This document shows, piece by piece, positions 51,240-62,830 of a DNA stretch of 64,000 nt (the stretch's first letter is position 1; each line of letters begins with the position of its first letter). A program made the translations under genes and the position numbers. Origin of the DNA: VAZQ01 sp050179645. Its GTDB lineage: Bacteria > Pseudomonadota > Alphaproteobacteria > Rhizobiales > Xanthobacteraceae. The notes beneath the pieces were generated by a model. It searched no databases. It saw only the letters and a list, made by a program, of their open reading frames with translations, and was not told the DNA's origin. The stretch spans positions 1 through 64,000 of the forward strand of contig JBFXEX010000010.1 of the NCBI GenBank assembly GCA_050179645.1, in the 5' to 3' direction.

Positions 51240-52073
51240 ATGAGTCCCGCTGCGAAGCTTTTCGGTCCTGCGATCGTGGCCGCGGGCGTGCTGCTTGCCG
51301 GATTTGCTCACGCCGAGACCCCGCAGGACCGCCGCATGTGCGACGGCGAGGACGGCGCCACCGTGGAACAGCGCATCGCCGGTTGCACCGCGGTGATCAA
51401 GGCTTCCAAAGGCGAAAAGCTTGCCGAAGCCCTGGAATTACGCGGTGCCGCCTATCGCAGCCAGGGCGAACTCAACCTGGCGATTGCCGACTACAATCAG
51501 GCGATCAAGATCAATCCGAAGTTCGCGCTGGCCTATCACAACCGCGGCGTCGCCTACGATTACAAGGGCGACCACGACCGCGCCATTCAGGACTTCGACC
51601 AGGCGATCAAGTTCAGTCCCACGGCGCTGGCGCACTTCAATCGCGGCAACGCGCATCTGGGCAAGAGCCAGTACGACCAGGCTATCGACGACTACAGCCA
51701 CGCAATCCGCCTCAAGCCGGATTTCGCCGCCGCCTTCGACAACCGCTGCTGGGCGCGCGCCGTAACCGGCGCGCTCAAACTGGCGTTGGCCGACTGTAAC
51801 CAGGCGATCCGGCTGGCGCCGCCGGGTAATGCGGCGACCTTCGAGAGCCGCGGCTTTATTTTCCTGAAGATGACCAATTTCGACGCCGCGGTCTCCGACT
51901 ACGAGGCGGCACTGCGCCGCAATCCCCAGTTGCCCGGCGCGCTCTACGGCCGCGGCGTGGCCAAGCTCTGGAACGCGGACGGCACCGGAGAGGCCGATAT
52001 TGCGGCCGCCAAGGCTCTCAAATCCGATATCGCCGACGAGTACGCGCGCTACGGCATGCGCCAAACGCGCTAG
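51240..52073 (+). CDS. Exported tetratricopeptide-repeat protein
   Basis: A 277-residue protein. The signal peptide covers about residues 1-25 (PAIVAAGVLLAGFAHAE). At least five TPR units follow, for example ALELRGAAYRSQGELNLAIA, ALAYHNRGVAYDYKGDHDRA, AHFNRGNAHLGKSQYDQAID and AAFDNRCWARAVTGALKLAL, each with the A-x-F/Y-N-R-G pattern. TPRs mediate protein contacts; no enzymatic domain is visible. ATG at 51240 is chosen because GGAGAC lies 5 bases upstream; an ATG at 51228 would add four residues. Its TAG stop lies at the outer end of a composite repeat (TAGTGCGGC). Confidence 0.88.
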   Translation: MSPAAKLFGPAIVAAGVLLAGFAHAETPQDRRMCDGEDGATVEQRIAGCTAVIKASKGEKLAEALELRGAAYRSQGELNLAIADYNQAIKINPKFALAYHNRGVAYDYKGDHDRAIQDFDQAIKFSPTALAHFNRGNAHLGKSQYDQAIDDYSHAIRLKPDFAAAFDNRCWARAVTGALKLALADCNQAIRLAPPGNAATFESRGFIFLKMTNFDAAVSDYEAALRRNPQLPGALYGRGVAKLWNADGTGEADIAAAKALKSDIADEYARYGMRQTR

Positions 52074-52234
52074 TGCGGCAGTTCAGAGGTCCGCATCGGA
52101 CTTGCGGCAAGTCCGACTTGCGGTATCTGAACAAAAAGCCGCACGATATCAGTAATTTGCTCGTGTCCTTCGATGCCGAATTTCGCAAACGAGGGTGTTG
52201 CCAATGATGCGGACGTCGGCATCGAACGACCTTA
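52071..52234. repeat. Composite inverted repeat, copy 5 (B-linker-A)
   Basis: Module B (52073-52144) has arms GTGCGGCAGTTCAGAGGTCC and CTGAACAAAAAGCCGCAC. The linker is GATATCAGTAATTTGC, equivalent to that at 7453. Module A (52161-52234) has arms CTTCGATGCCGAATTTCGCA and TGCGGACGTCGGCATCGAA. The interior GCAAACGAGGGTG is the same as in copy 1. Its left end overlaps the stop codon of the TPR gene. It lies upstream of accA. Confidence 0.85.
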
Positions 52235-52354
52235 GTTATGGGTAGCCATCGCCCGGCGGCGCATGCCATAACCCCCCATCACGCAATGAAGATCAGCGTC
52301 AGCCGACACTGGACAGCCGCCGCTGCGGGCACAGGGTGGGCATAAGGCGGCCCG

Positions 52355-53311
52355 ATGCGCAGCTACCTCGATTTTGAAAAGCCGGTGGCGGAGCTTGAAG
52401 CCAAGCTCGAGGAACTGCGCGCGCTGCAAACCGGCGAAAATGCTGTCGCCATCGGCGAAGAGATTTCGCGGCTCGAGCTGAAGGCCGCGCAGGCCCTGAA
52501 CGAGCTCTATGCCGAGCTCACGCCCTGGCAGAAAACCCAGGTGGCGCGCCATCCGGAGCGTCCACATTGCCTCGATTATGTCGCGGCGCTGATGACCGAC
52601 TTCGTGCCGCTCGCCGGCGACCGCAAATTCGGCGACGACGAGGCGATTGTCGGCGGCTTTGGGCGCTTTCGCGGGGAGAGCCTGTGCGTCCTCGGACATG
52701 AGAAAGGCTCGTCGACGGAGAGCCGGCTCAAGCACAATTTCGGCATGGCGCGCCCCGAAGGCTACCGCAAGGCGGCGCGGCTGATGGAGATGGCCGACCG
52801 CTTCGATATCCCGGTGCTGTGCCTGGTCGATACCGCGGGCGCCTATCCGGGCATCGGCGCGGAGGAGCGCGGCCAGGCCGAGGCGATCGCGCGCTCGACC
52901 GACATCTGCCTGGGTCTTGGCGTGGCCAACGTGGCGGTCATCCTCGGGGAAGGCGGATCGGGCGGCGCCATTGCGCTCGCCACCGCGAATCGGGTGCTGA
53001 TGCTGGAACATGCCATCTACAGCGTGATCTCCCCGGAGGGGGCCGCCTCGATCCTCTGGCGCGACACCTCGAAGGCGCAGGAAGCCGCCACCGGCATGAA
53101 AATTACTGCCGGCGACATGGTGCAGTTCGGCGTCATCGACCGGATCGTCAGCGAGCCGCCCGGAGGCGCGCATCGCGATCCGGCGGCAGCAATTGCCACC
53201 GCCGGTGAGGCAATCGCCGAAGCTTTCGAGGGGCTCAGAGGTCTCGACCGTGCGTCTATCCGGCAACAGCGGCGAGAGAAATTTCTGACGATGGGCCGGG
53301 CCTTCGGCTAA
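52355..53311 (+). CDS. accA: Acetyl-CoA carboxylase carboxyltransferase subunit alpha
   Basis: A 318-residue protein: YLDFEKPVAELEAKLEELRA at the start, ARHPERPHCLDYVAALMTDF, FGMARPEGYRKAARLMEMAD, and VDTAGAYPGIGAEERGQAE and GEGGSGGAIALATANRVLML of the crotonase-like carboxyltransferase fold with oxyanion-hole glycines. With AccD it moves CO2 from biotin to acetyl-CoA to make malonyl-CoA. A weak GCCGCC/GGCGGTTTT hairpin follows its stop (53312-53334). No other acc gene is in the window. Confidence 0.97.
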   Translation: MRSYLDFEKPVAELEAKLEELRALQTGENAVAIGEEISRLELKAAQALNELYAELTPWQKTQVARHPERPHCLDYVAALMTDFVPLAGDRKFGDDEAIVGGFGRFRGESLCVLGHEKGSSTESRLKHNFGMARPEGYRKAARLMEMADRFDIPVLCLVDTAGAYPGIGAEERGQAEAIARSTDICLGLGVANVAVILGEGGSGGAIALATANRVLMLEHAIYSVISPEGAASILWRDTSKAQEAATGMKITAGDMVQFGVIDRIVSEPPGGAHRDPAAAIATAGEAIAEAFEGLRGLDRASIRQQRREKFLTMGRAFG

Positions 53312-53612
53312 GCCGCCCCCGCAACGGCGGTTTTCACCCCATGAATCCAGCCGCTAAGGCTCTTCTCACCAAGATATCAGAACGCAAATACGCGACCGAA
53401 CCGCTGCCCTGATCTCACCCAAGTCTTTTTCTAGCGTTCTTAGCGGTTTCAATGATGCGGACGGGGAAAGGGTACTGGCGTCTTAACCCTTCGTTCACCA
53501 TTGGTATGCTCAATCGGCAATTGCCGGGTTAACGTCTTGTAAACGTTCGGCTCAGCGGTTATCGTTCGATCGGGGAAGGCTTGGGGAAGCCTGTAAGTCG
53601 GGGGAGTCTCGT
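53312..53612 (+). promoter_or_regulatory. Upstream region of the L,D-transpeptidase gene with CtrA-like half-sites
   Basis: The first 23 bases hold the weak accA terminator. Two TTAA-centred sites follow: TTAACCCTTCGTTCA (53483-53497, TTAA-N7-TTCA) and TTAACGTCTTGTAAA (53529-53543, TTAA-N7-TAAA), each one mismatch from the alphaproteobacterial CtrA consensus TTAA-N7-TTAA. GGGGGAG at 53600-53606 is the ribosome site for the TTG start. The remaining sequence holds no convincing gene. Confidence 0.4.
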
Positions 53613-55088
53613 TTGAAACGTCGGCTCTTAATGCGCCCACTGTTGGCGTCCGCGGCGATTGCGGCGGCCGTTGCGCTTGCCGGTTGCGACACCGATGGCA
53701 CGCCGACACTGAGCGGTCGGCACATGCAACCGATCTCCGATCGCATGCTGGCCGACTTCGAGCAGAAGAACATGTCCAAGGATTCCGCCATTCTGGTGCG
53801 GATCTTCAAGGAAGAGTCCGAGCTCGAAGTCTGGAAGGAAGACCGCAACGGCCAGTTCGCGCTGCTGAAGACGTTTCCGATCTGCCGTTGGTCCGGCGAT
53901 CTCGGTCCCAAGGTCAAGGAAGGCGACCGTCAGGCCCCGGAGGGCTTCTATACCATCACTCCCGGCCTGATGAACCCGAACTCCAGCTACTACCTCGCCA
54001 TCAACACCGGCTTCCCGAACGCCTACGACCGCTCGCACGGGCGTACCGGCGGCTTCCTGATGATCCACGGCGATTGCTCGTCGCGCGGCTGTTACGCCAT
54101 GACCGACGAGCAGATTGCCGAAATCTACTCGCTGGCCCGCGAATCGTTTTTCGGCGGTCAGAAGGCGTTCCAGATCCAGGCTTATCCGTTCCGGATGACG
54201 CCAGCCAACATGGCACGCCACCGCAACTCGTCGCACATGGCGTTCTGGCGCATGCTGAAGCAGGGTTACGATCACTTCGAGGTCACCCGGCAGGAGCCCA
54301 AGGTCGACGTCTGTGAGCGGCGGTACGTGTTCAACGCCCAGTCGAACGGGCGATTCAGCGCCTCCGAGCGCTGCCCGGCTTACCGGGTCCCCGAGGAAAT
54401 TGCTTCGCGGGTGCGCGAGAAGCAGCACCGGGACGACACACAGATGGCCGAACTCATCAGCCGCGGCACTCCGGTTGCGGCGAGCCGCGCCGGTGTCGAC
54501 GGCGGAATGAATAAGGTGTTCCTCGCCGCGCTGCGGAAGAAAAGCGACTTTGTCGACGCCGATGGCCGCATCGCTGCGTTCAATCCGACGCCGAAGGTTC
54601 CGGGCACGATTCCCGCACATGTCAATCCGCCACGTGAGGTCGCCGATGCCGCCCCGACAGGCAGCATCTTCAGCCTCGCGTCATTCGAGTCCAAGCCTGC
54701 GTCCGCGCCCGAAAAGGTGCAGGTGGCTTCGGCGGGGCCGACCCAGTCGTCCGGCGGCTTCTTCGGCAATCTGTTCTCGTCGTTTGGATCGCGCCAGGAA
54801 GAACCGGCGCAGGCGCCGGCCGCTGATCCGGCCAAGCCCAAAACAAGCGCTAAGCCTGCGCGGAAGCCCACGGCCCGTACCACTGCGACCGCCTCGGTGA
54901 TCCCCGCGCGGAAGCCGCAGGCCGAACCACAACAGGGGAACACCCAGTCTGCCAGCGCAGCCACGATCCGTCCGCAACCGACGCAGGAGGCGGCTCCTGC
55001 GCAGCCGCAAAGCGGTTCGTTGCTCAACGGCGCGGCCCCGACCGTCCAGGCGAAAGCCTTCGACAGCCGCTTTGGCGGCTGGCGCTGA
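53613..55088 (+). CDS. L,D-transpeptidase (YafK type) lipoprotein
   Basis: A 491-residue lipoprotein. The TTG start has GGGGGAG six bases upstream. The signal ends in the lipobox LAGC with Cys25. The YkuD-type domain follows: APEGFYTITPGLMNPNSSYY and LMIHGDCSSRGCYAM with His152 and catalytic Cys160, fitting the HGxxxSxGC motif. Residues about 355-491 are Ala/Pro/Lys-rich and low in complexity. Such enzymes form or cut 3-3 peptide cross-links or link lipoproteins to peptidoglycan. It lies between accA and secA, apart from other cell wall genes. Possible CtrA-like sites precede it. Confidence 0.9.
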   Translation: MKRRLLMRPLLASAAIAAAVALAGCDTDGTPTLSGRHMQPISDRMLADFEQKNMSKDSAILVRIFKEESELEVWKEDRNGQFALLKTFPICRWSGDLGPKVKEGDRQAPEGFYTITPGLMNPNSSYYLAINTGFPNAYDRSHGRTGGFLMIHGDCSSRGCYAMTDEQIAEIYSLARESFFGGQKAFQIQAYPFRMTPANMARHRNSSHMAFWRMLKQGYDHFEVTRQEPKVDVCERRYVFNAQSNGRFSASERCPAYRVPEEIASRVREKQHRDDTQMAELISRGTPVAASRAGVDGGMNKVFLAALRKKSDFVDADGRIAAFNPTPKVPGTIPAHVNPPREVADAAPTGSIFSLASFESKPASAPEKVQVASAGPTQSSGGFFGNLFSSFGSRQEEPAQAPAADPAKPKTSAKPARKPTARTTATASVIPARKPQAEPQQGNTQSASAATIRPQPTQEAAPAQPQSGSLLNGAAPTVQAKAFDSRFGGWR

Positions 55089-55168
55089 GCGCGACGAATT
55101 TTCCTGAGTGTTTGAGTTCCTGGGGTCGCGCAAGCCGACCCCCTCGCCTGCCAGCGGGATGTTTTGTC

Positions 55169-55245
55169 CGTCATTGCGAGCAGCCAAAAGCGAACGTAAT
55201 CCAGTCTTCTCAAGACGCTGGATTGCCTCGCTTCGCTCGCAACGG
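55169..55245. repeat. Inverted repeat of the GCGAAGC/GCTTCGC type
   Basis: CCGTCATTGCGAGCAGCCAAAAGCG and CGCTTCGCTCGCAACGG form outer arms, with inner AATCCAG/CTGGATT, around TCTTCTCAAGACG. This is a well-known form of dispersed repeat (GTCATTGCGAGCGAAGCG...). It sits in the gap between the convergent L,D-transpeptidase and secA genes and may help to end both transcripts. Confidence 0.8.
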
Positions 55246-55296
55246 CGGAGACTGAGCCAACTCTAAATCATCACGCTTCAGCCAGAGCGGGGTGAT

Positions 55297-58092
<2,796 letters not shown>

Positions 58093-58390
58093 TGAGGAAG
58101 TCCTTAGCTGTGCCGCCGAAGCATGTGCCGCCGAGCCGAGGCTGGCCGAAATCTGCGTAATTGCGGCGCAGGCCGAAAATACGGCGTTTTTCGGGCTTCA
58201 ACCATGCAAGTATGGCCCTGGCAGGCGACCGACGGGCTGTCCGACACTTAGGAGGGGGTCGAACCCTTGTCAATTGCCGATATTGAGCCTCTTGTTCTCG
58301 TCAAAATCAGCATTTAAGTCATCCCCTCGAGAGGGGCTCTCTGCGCGATTGTCGCCCTATCGACAGCCGCCCCATCCTAGGACAGCCTGT

Positions 58391-59281
58391 ATGACCTCCC
58401 TGAATTCGCCGACTGGTCCCGCGCGGGGCTCGCGCATGGTGACGTTTGCCACGCTTGCGGCCCTGGCTTTGGCCTTGCCGGTCGCATCCGGATGCTCCCA
58501 GGAATCGTCGTCGTCGACGCCCGCCGCTGCCGCCAACGACCAGGTGGTCGCGAGGGTCAACGGTGTCGATATCCGGCAGAGCGACATTGCGCTGGCCGAG
58601 GAGGATCTCGGCGCCGAAATGCAGCAGGTTCCGCCCGACCAAAGGCGCGATCACCTTATTACCTATCTCGCCGACATCATCATGGTCAGCCAGGCGGCCG
58701 AGCAGAAGAAGCTCGGCGAGACCGATGAGTTCAAGCGCCGCCTCGCCATGCTGCGCAACAAGGTGCTGATGGGGCTTGCGTTGCAGGACGAGGTCAAGGC
58801 TGCGCTCACCGACGAGGCCTTCCGCAAGGTCTACGACGAAGCGGTCAAGTCGATGACGCCGCAGGAGGAGGTGCGCGCCCGCCACATCCTGGTCGAGAAC
58901 GAGGAAGAGGCCAAGGCAATTGCCGAGCAGATCAAGGGCGGCGCGGATTTCGCAACCCTCGCCAAGGAAAAGTCAAAGGACCCCGGCGCCGCCGAGGGCG
59001 GCGATCTCGGCTTTTTCACCAAGGATCAGATGGTTCCGGAATTTGCCGACGTCGCGTTCAAGATGTATCCCGGCCAGGTGTCCAACCCGGTTAAGACACA
59101 GTTCGGCTGGCACATCATCAAGCTCGAAGACAAGCGGACGAAGCCGGTCCCGGAGTTCGAGAAGGTCAAGGACCAGATTGAAACCTTCCTGACCCGCAAG
59201 ACTCAGACCGAATACGTCGCCAAGCTGCGGCAGGACGCCAAGATCGAGCGGCTCGACAAACCAGCCGACGAGAAGAAGTAG
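58391..59281 (+). CDS. Parvulin-type peptidyl-prolyl isomerase lipoprotein
   Basis: A 296-residue protein. The signal ends in ALPVASGC with Cys35 as the likely lipidation site. A SurA/PrsA-like helical part follows (VVARVNGVDIRQSDIALAEE). The parvulin domain is at about 155-255: VRARHILVENEEEAKAIAEQ, FATLAKEKSKDPGAAEGGDLG, FFTKDQMVPEFADVAF, and QFGWHIIKLEDKR. It should assist folding of exported proteins in the periplasm. It starts at ATG 58391; the frame is open upstream, but the lipoprotein signal decides this start. It is placed beside secA, divergent. Confidence 0.93.
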   Translation: MTSLNSPTGPARGSRMVTFATLAALALALPVASGCSQESSSSTPAAAANDQVVARVNGVDIRQSDIALAEEDLGAEMQQVPPDQRRDHLITYLADIIMVSQAAEQKKLGETDEFKRRLAMLRNKVLMGLALQDEVKAALTDEAFRKVYDEAVKSMTPQEEVRARHILVENEEEAKAIAEQIKGGADFATLAKEKSKDPGAAEGGDLGFFTKDQMVPEFADVAFKMYPGQVSNPVKTQFGWHIIKLEDKRTKPVPEFEKVKDQIETFLTRKTQTEYVAKLRQDAKIERLDKPADEKK

Positions 59282-59323
59282 TCAGCAGACCTCCAGGTTT
59301 CGGTGACTGAATCGATTTTCGTG

Positions 59324-59409
59324 CAATGGCCGGGCTTGTTCCGGCCATTGGCGCCTCTAATGTCCGCCCCGTTGACGATCAGCAATGCCCCGGACCAAGT
59401 CCCGGGCAT
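59324..59409. repeat. REP-like pair of hairpins (GGCCGGG and CCCGGG types)
   Basis: The first hairpin is CAATGGCCGG/CCGGCCATTG with loop GCTTGTT (59324-59350). The second is ATGCCCCGG/TCCCGGGCAT (59385-59409). Both resemble dispersed alphaproteobacterial repeats with GGCCGGGCTTG. They fill the gap between the parvulin gene and argJ, ending just before the argJ ribosome site. Confidence 0.75.
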
Positions 59410-59427
59410 GACGACGGAGGGGCTTCC

Positions 59428-60669
59428 TTGTCGACCGCCATTTCGCCGCTCGCGCCGGAGCAGTTTCCTGACATGCCGCCGATCGACGGCCTGCGGCTTG
59501 CGACCGCCGCCGCCGGCATCCGCTATGCCGGCCGGACCGATGTGCTGATTGCGCTATTCGAACCCGGAACGACCGTCGCGGGGGTCTTCACCAAGTCCAA
59601 ATGCCCGTCCGCGCCGGTCGACTGGTGCCGGGCACAGCTCAAGCGGGGAACGGCGGCCGCACTCGTCGTCAACTCCGGCAACGCCAACGCGTTCACCGGC
59701 AGGTCCGGCCGCGACGCGACCAAGCTCACCGCCGCGATCGCCAGCAAGGCCCTCCGCTGCAAACCGGCAGACGTGTACCTCGCCTCGACCGGGGTCATCG
59801 GCGAGCCGCTCGACGCCACGAAGTTCGCCGGGGTGATGGATCAACTCGCCGCCACCGCCGCGCCGGGCCAATGGCACGAAGCGGCCAAAGCGATCATGAC
59901 CACGGACACATTTCCGAAGGGCGCGGCCGCAATGGTCCGTCTCGATGGGAAACCCGTCACCATCTGCGGGATCGCCAAGGGCGCCGGCATGATCGCGCCC
60001 GACATGGCAACGATGCTGTCTTTCGTTTTCACCGACGCGCCAATTGCCAGGAACGTGCTGCAGGCACTGCTGTCGCAAGGGGTGACGGACACCTTCAATG
60101 CGGTGACGATCGACGGCGACACGTCGACGTCGGACACCCTGCTGGCGTTCGCGACCGGCGCTGCGGCGGCGCGCGGCGTAGCGCCGATTGCCAAATCTAC
60201 CGACTCCAGGCTCCCGGCCTTCCGCAAGGCGTTCGAGGCCGTGCTAGCCGATCTGGCCGAGCAGGTGGCGCGCGATGGCGAGGGCGCCCGCAAGCTGGTG
60301 GAGATCATCATCGAGGGCGCGGCATCGAAGGCCGCCGCACGGAAGATCGCGCTGTCGATCGCCAACTCGCCGCTGGTCAAGACTGCCATCGCCGGCGAAG
60401 ACGCCAATTGGGGCCGCGTGGTAATGGCGGTCGGCAAGGCGGGCGAGCGGGCGGACCGAGACCGGCTCTCGATCTGGTTCGGCGGCATCCGCGTCGCCCA
60501 TAAGGGCGCGCGCGATCCGGACTACGACGAGGCTGAAGTTTCGGCCGTGATGAAAAAGCCGGAGATCACTCTCAAGGTGGCGCTCGGCCTGGGCAAGGGA
60601 CGCGACCGGGTGCTGACCTGCGATCTTACCAAGGAATATGTGGCGATTAACGGCGACTACCGCAGCTGA
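59428..60669 (+). CDS. argJ: Bifunctional ornithine acetyltransferase/N-acetylglutamate synthase
   Basis: A 413-residue protein. The TTG at 59428 is chosen because GGAGGGG lies five bases upstream and the resulting length is the usual one for ArgJ; an ATG at 59326 would include a repeat. Markers are TNVLIALFEPGTTVAGVFTK-like start sequence, VVNSGNANAFTGRSG, CGIAKGAGMIAPDMATMLSF with the self-cleavage Thr in ATML, and GEDANWGRVVMAVGKAG. It makes N-acetylglutamate and recycles the acetyl group in arginine synthesis. Confidence 0.96.
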   Translation: MSTAISPLAPEQFPDMPPIDGLRLATAAAGIRYAGRTDVLIALFEPGTTVAGVFTKSKCPSAPVDWCRAQLKRGTAAALVVNSGNANAFTGRSGRDATKLTAAIASKALRCKPADVYLASTGVIGEPLDATKFAGVMDQLAATAAPGQWHEAAKAIMTTDTFPKGAAAMVRLDGKPVTICGIAKGAGMIAPDMATMLSFVFTDAPIARNVLQALLSQGVTDTFNAVTIDGDTSTSDTLLAFATGAAAARGVAPIAKSTDSRLPAFRKAFEAVLADLAEQVARDGEGARKLVEIIIEGAASKAAARKIALSIANSPLVKTAIAGEDANWGRVVMAVGKAGERADRDRLSIWFGGIRVAHKGARDPDYDEAEVSAVMKKPEITLKVALGLGKGRDRVLTCDLTKEYVAINGDYRS

Positions 60670-60797
60670 TACTCCGACCGCCGCTCTTGCGTTACGTTGC
60701 GTAATCCGGCGTTAACCCAGCAGGGTGGAACAAATGTTCCATCTGGCGATATTGAAGCCCTCTTAACCGTGAATTTCTAGCCTCCGGTGGCGACGCC

Positions 60798-61202
60798 ATG
60801 ACTGCAAAGCTCGTCCTGGTCGTCGCGTGCGCGCTCATCGACGCCGATGGCCGCGTGCTGATCGCCGAGCGTCCACCAGGGCGGTCGTTGGCCGGCTTGT
60901 GGGAGTTCCCCGGCGGCAAGGTCGAGACGGGGGAACGCCCCGAGCAGACCTTGATCCGGGAGTTGAAGGAGGAGTTGGCAATCACCGTCAATGAGGCCTG
61001 TCTCGCGCCGCTGACCTTTGCGAGCCACGCTTACCCGGACTTCCACCTTTTGATGCCACTCTATGTCTGCCGGCGCTGGGACGGAACGGTAACCTCACAG
61101 GAAGGACAGAAGCTTCGCTGGGTAATGCCGAACCGGTTGCGGGAGTTTCCGATGCCGCCCGCAGACGAGCCGCTGATCTCGCACCTGACGACGCTGTTGT
61201 AA
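60798..61202 (+). CDS. mutT: 8-oxo-dGTP diphosphatase MutT-like Nudix protein
   Basis: A 134-residue Nudix hydrolase. The Nudix box runs from Gly40 (GGKVETGERPEQTLI) through RELKEEL; the glycine that usually follows is Ala61. Other box residues, including E46, R54, E55, E58 and E59, are present. WEFPGG before the box and DFHLLMPLYVCRRW after it match MutT rather than other Nudix groups. It removes oxidised dGTP. The gene lies between argJ and a Flp pilin gene on the same strand. Confidence 0.9.
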   Translation: MTAKLVLVVACALIDADGRVLIAERPPGRSLAGLWEFPGGKVETGERPEQTLIRELKEELAITVNEACLAPLTFASHAYPDFHLLMPLYVCRRWDGTVTSQEGQKLRWVMPNRLREFPMPPADEPLISHLTTLL

Positions 61203-61230
61203 GTCGGAGCAAAGGCGACAGGAAGCCGAC

Positions 61231-61431
61231 ATGCGCAAGAAGCCGCCGAAATCCAACCTCCGCGCCACCGTCGCGCTCTTGCGTCGGCGTCTAGCCGACG
61301 ACGAGCAGGGCGCCACCGCGATCGAATACGCACTGGTCGCCGCCGGTATCGGCGTTGCGATCGCCGCCACCGTCACTACCCTCGGTTCGGCCACCGCCAA
61401 TCTTTTTGCCAGCGTCGCAGCTCTGTTCTGA
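61231..61431 (+). CDS. Flp/Fap family type IVb pilin
   Basis: A 66-residue small pilin. The leader is basic (MRKKPPKSNLRATVALLRRRL) and the prepilin-type cleavage region is EQGATAIEYALVAAGIGVAI, with the Glu of the mature N-terminus and the Tyr/Glu pair of Flp pilins, followed by one hydrophobic helix. The start follows the mutT stop by 28 bases. No Tad secretion genes are in the window, so the assembly machinery must be elsewhere or this is an orphan. Confidence 0.9.
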   Translation: MRKKPPKSNLRATVALLRRRLADDEQGATAIEYALVAAGIGVAIAATVTTLGSATANLFASVAALF

Positions 61432-61447
61432 AATCTCCGTGGCCGCT

Positions 61448-62365
61448 TCAACGGCCCGCCTTTTCGCCTGCCGGAATTTCCTGGACGCCCAGCGCATTCG
61501 CGAGGCGCGTGCGCGCCGTTCCCGGCCGTAGCGGCTGCTGCTGGCTGGCGTGCGGCGCCCAGCCGGACAGCCAGACGATCTCGAACGTGGCGCGGATGCG
61601 GCCGTCCGGGTCCGCGAACCGTTGGAGATATATCTCCGCCATCCGCGCGAGCGTCGCGCGCTTGAGCATCTTGCGGCGGCGCGCGACCAGCGGATTGGTC
61701 GCGCCCATGCGGCGCAGATCGTCCATCAGCGCGCCGACAGACGCGTAGCGCACGGTGAGCCGGTCGACATCGGTCACCGGCAGCGCAAAGCCCGCCCGCT
61801 GCAAGAGGCCGCCGAGGTCGCGCAGGTCAGCGAACGGTGCGACGCGCGGTGAAACACCGCCCTCGACTTCAAATTCGGCGGCCGCGAACGCCTGGCGCAA
61901 CTCGCAGAGCGTATCGCCGCCGAGCAAAGCCGCCAGCAGCAGGCCATCGGCCTTGAGCGCGCGGCGGATCTGGATCAGCGTTCCGGGCAGGTCGTTGACG
62001 AACTGCAGCGCGAGCCCCGACACTACCAGGTCGACCGAGCCGTCGGCGAACGGCAGCATTTCCTCGTCGGCCGCCACTTGGAATGCCGCGGCATCGGTTG
62101 CGCTCATGCCACCTCGGAGACGGGCCGCGGGGTTTGCCGCAATGATGGTGCCGACCTTGCCGCTGTCGGCAAGAACCCGGCGCACCTCGCCGGTCGGCGT
62201 GCCGAGGTCGACCGCGCGTTCGAAGCGTCGCAATATGGTCGCCAGACGCTCCCCGAAGTCCGCCGCCACCCGCTCGATCAAGAAAGTCGCCGGTTCGAGC
62301 GCCAGCGCCCGCGCGCGGCGTTCGCGCAGCAACCGGCGGTCGAAGACGATGTGACCTTGCGTCAT
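61448..62365 (-). CDS. SAM-dependent methyltransferase (NDUFAF5/BioC-like)
   Basis: A 305-residue class I methyltransferase. It opens with RRLLRERRARALALEPATFLIERVA and has VVDLG-type AVDLGTPTGEVRRVLAD (SAM-binding motif I), FADGSVDLVVSGLALQFVND (motif around 110), and DTLCELRQAFAAAEFEVEGG. The C-terminal RATFEIVWLSGWAPHASQQQPL is typical of the NDUFAF5-like group. In mitochondria this family modifies a complex I subunit; in bacteria the target is unsure. It is convergent with the Flp pilin gene, and beside comF as often in this order. Confidence 0.9.
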   Translation of the reverse strand: MTQGHIVFDRRLLRERRARALALEPATFLIERVAADFGERLATILRRFERAVDLGTPTGEVRRVLADSGKVGTIIAANPAARLRGGMSATDAAAFQVAADEEMLPFADGSVDLVVSGLALQFVNDLPGTLIQIRRALKADGLLLAALLGGDTLCELRQAFAAAEFEVEGGVSPRVAPFADLRDLGGLLQRAGFALPVTDVDRLTVRYASVGALMDDLRRMGATNPLVARRRKMLKRATLARMAEIYLQRFADPDGRIRATFEIVWLSGWAPHASQQQPLRPGTARTRLANALGVQEIPAGEKAGR

Positions 62366-62521
62366 CCTGTCCTGCCTGAATGTCGCTTATGCCGCCGCAC
62401 CGTCGTCGGGTCAAAGTCGCGCAAAGGTGACCTTAACCACCCTGGGGGGTGCGATTGAACGATCCATAACGGACCGCGTACTACATTACAGACGGGCGAA
62501 GGTCGCCCGCGGAACCGTGCC

Positions 62522-62788
62522 ATGGAAGAACGCAGAGCGGTTCAGCGCACCAAAGTCTTGCGCAACGCCAAGATCATCCTGGATCACCGTGCATCGGTGG
62601 TCTCCTGCACGGTGAAGAACCTGAGCGGCCAGGGCGCATGTCTGTCGGTCGCCAGCACATATTTGCTACCGGAGACCTTCGAACTCACGTTTGAACATGG
62701 CAGATCGCGGCGGCAGTGCCGCGTGATCTGGCGAACCAGCGACCAGATGGGAGTCGCGTTCGATCCGCCCCCGGGGCCGGCGCTCTGA
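62522..62788 (+). CDS. PilZ domain protein
   Basis: An 88-residue single PilZ domain. The c-di-GMP motif RxxxR is R5-AVQ-R9, and the second motif (D/N)-x-S-x-x-G is N33-LSGQ-G38 in NLSGQGACL. Both are in place, so c-di-GMP binding is likely. Beta-strand pattern CRVIWRTSDQMGVAF follows. It is a free-standing receptor that would act through protein contacts. It is divergent from the methyltransferase gene and 42 bases before comF. Confidence 0.88.
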   Translation: MEERRAVQRTKVLRNAKIILDHRASVVSCTVKNLSGQGACLSVASTYLLPETFELTFEHGRSRRQCRVIWRTSDQMGVAFDPPPGPAL

Positions 62789-62830
62789 CGGCCTTCTTGC
62801 CCGCAAGTCCCTGCGCCGCTAGCTTTCGGT

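Noticed and set aside
53341..53412. 23-codon open frame after accA (MNPAAKALLTKISERK...)
   Set aside because: No ribosome site and no sign of conservation can be seen; may be chance.
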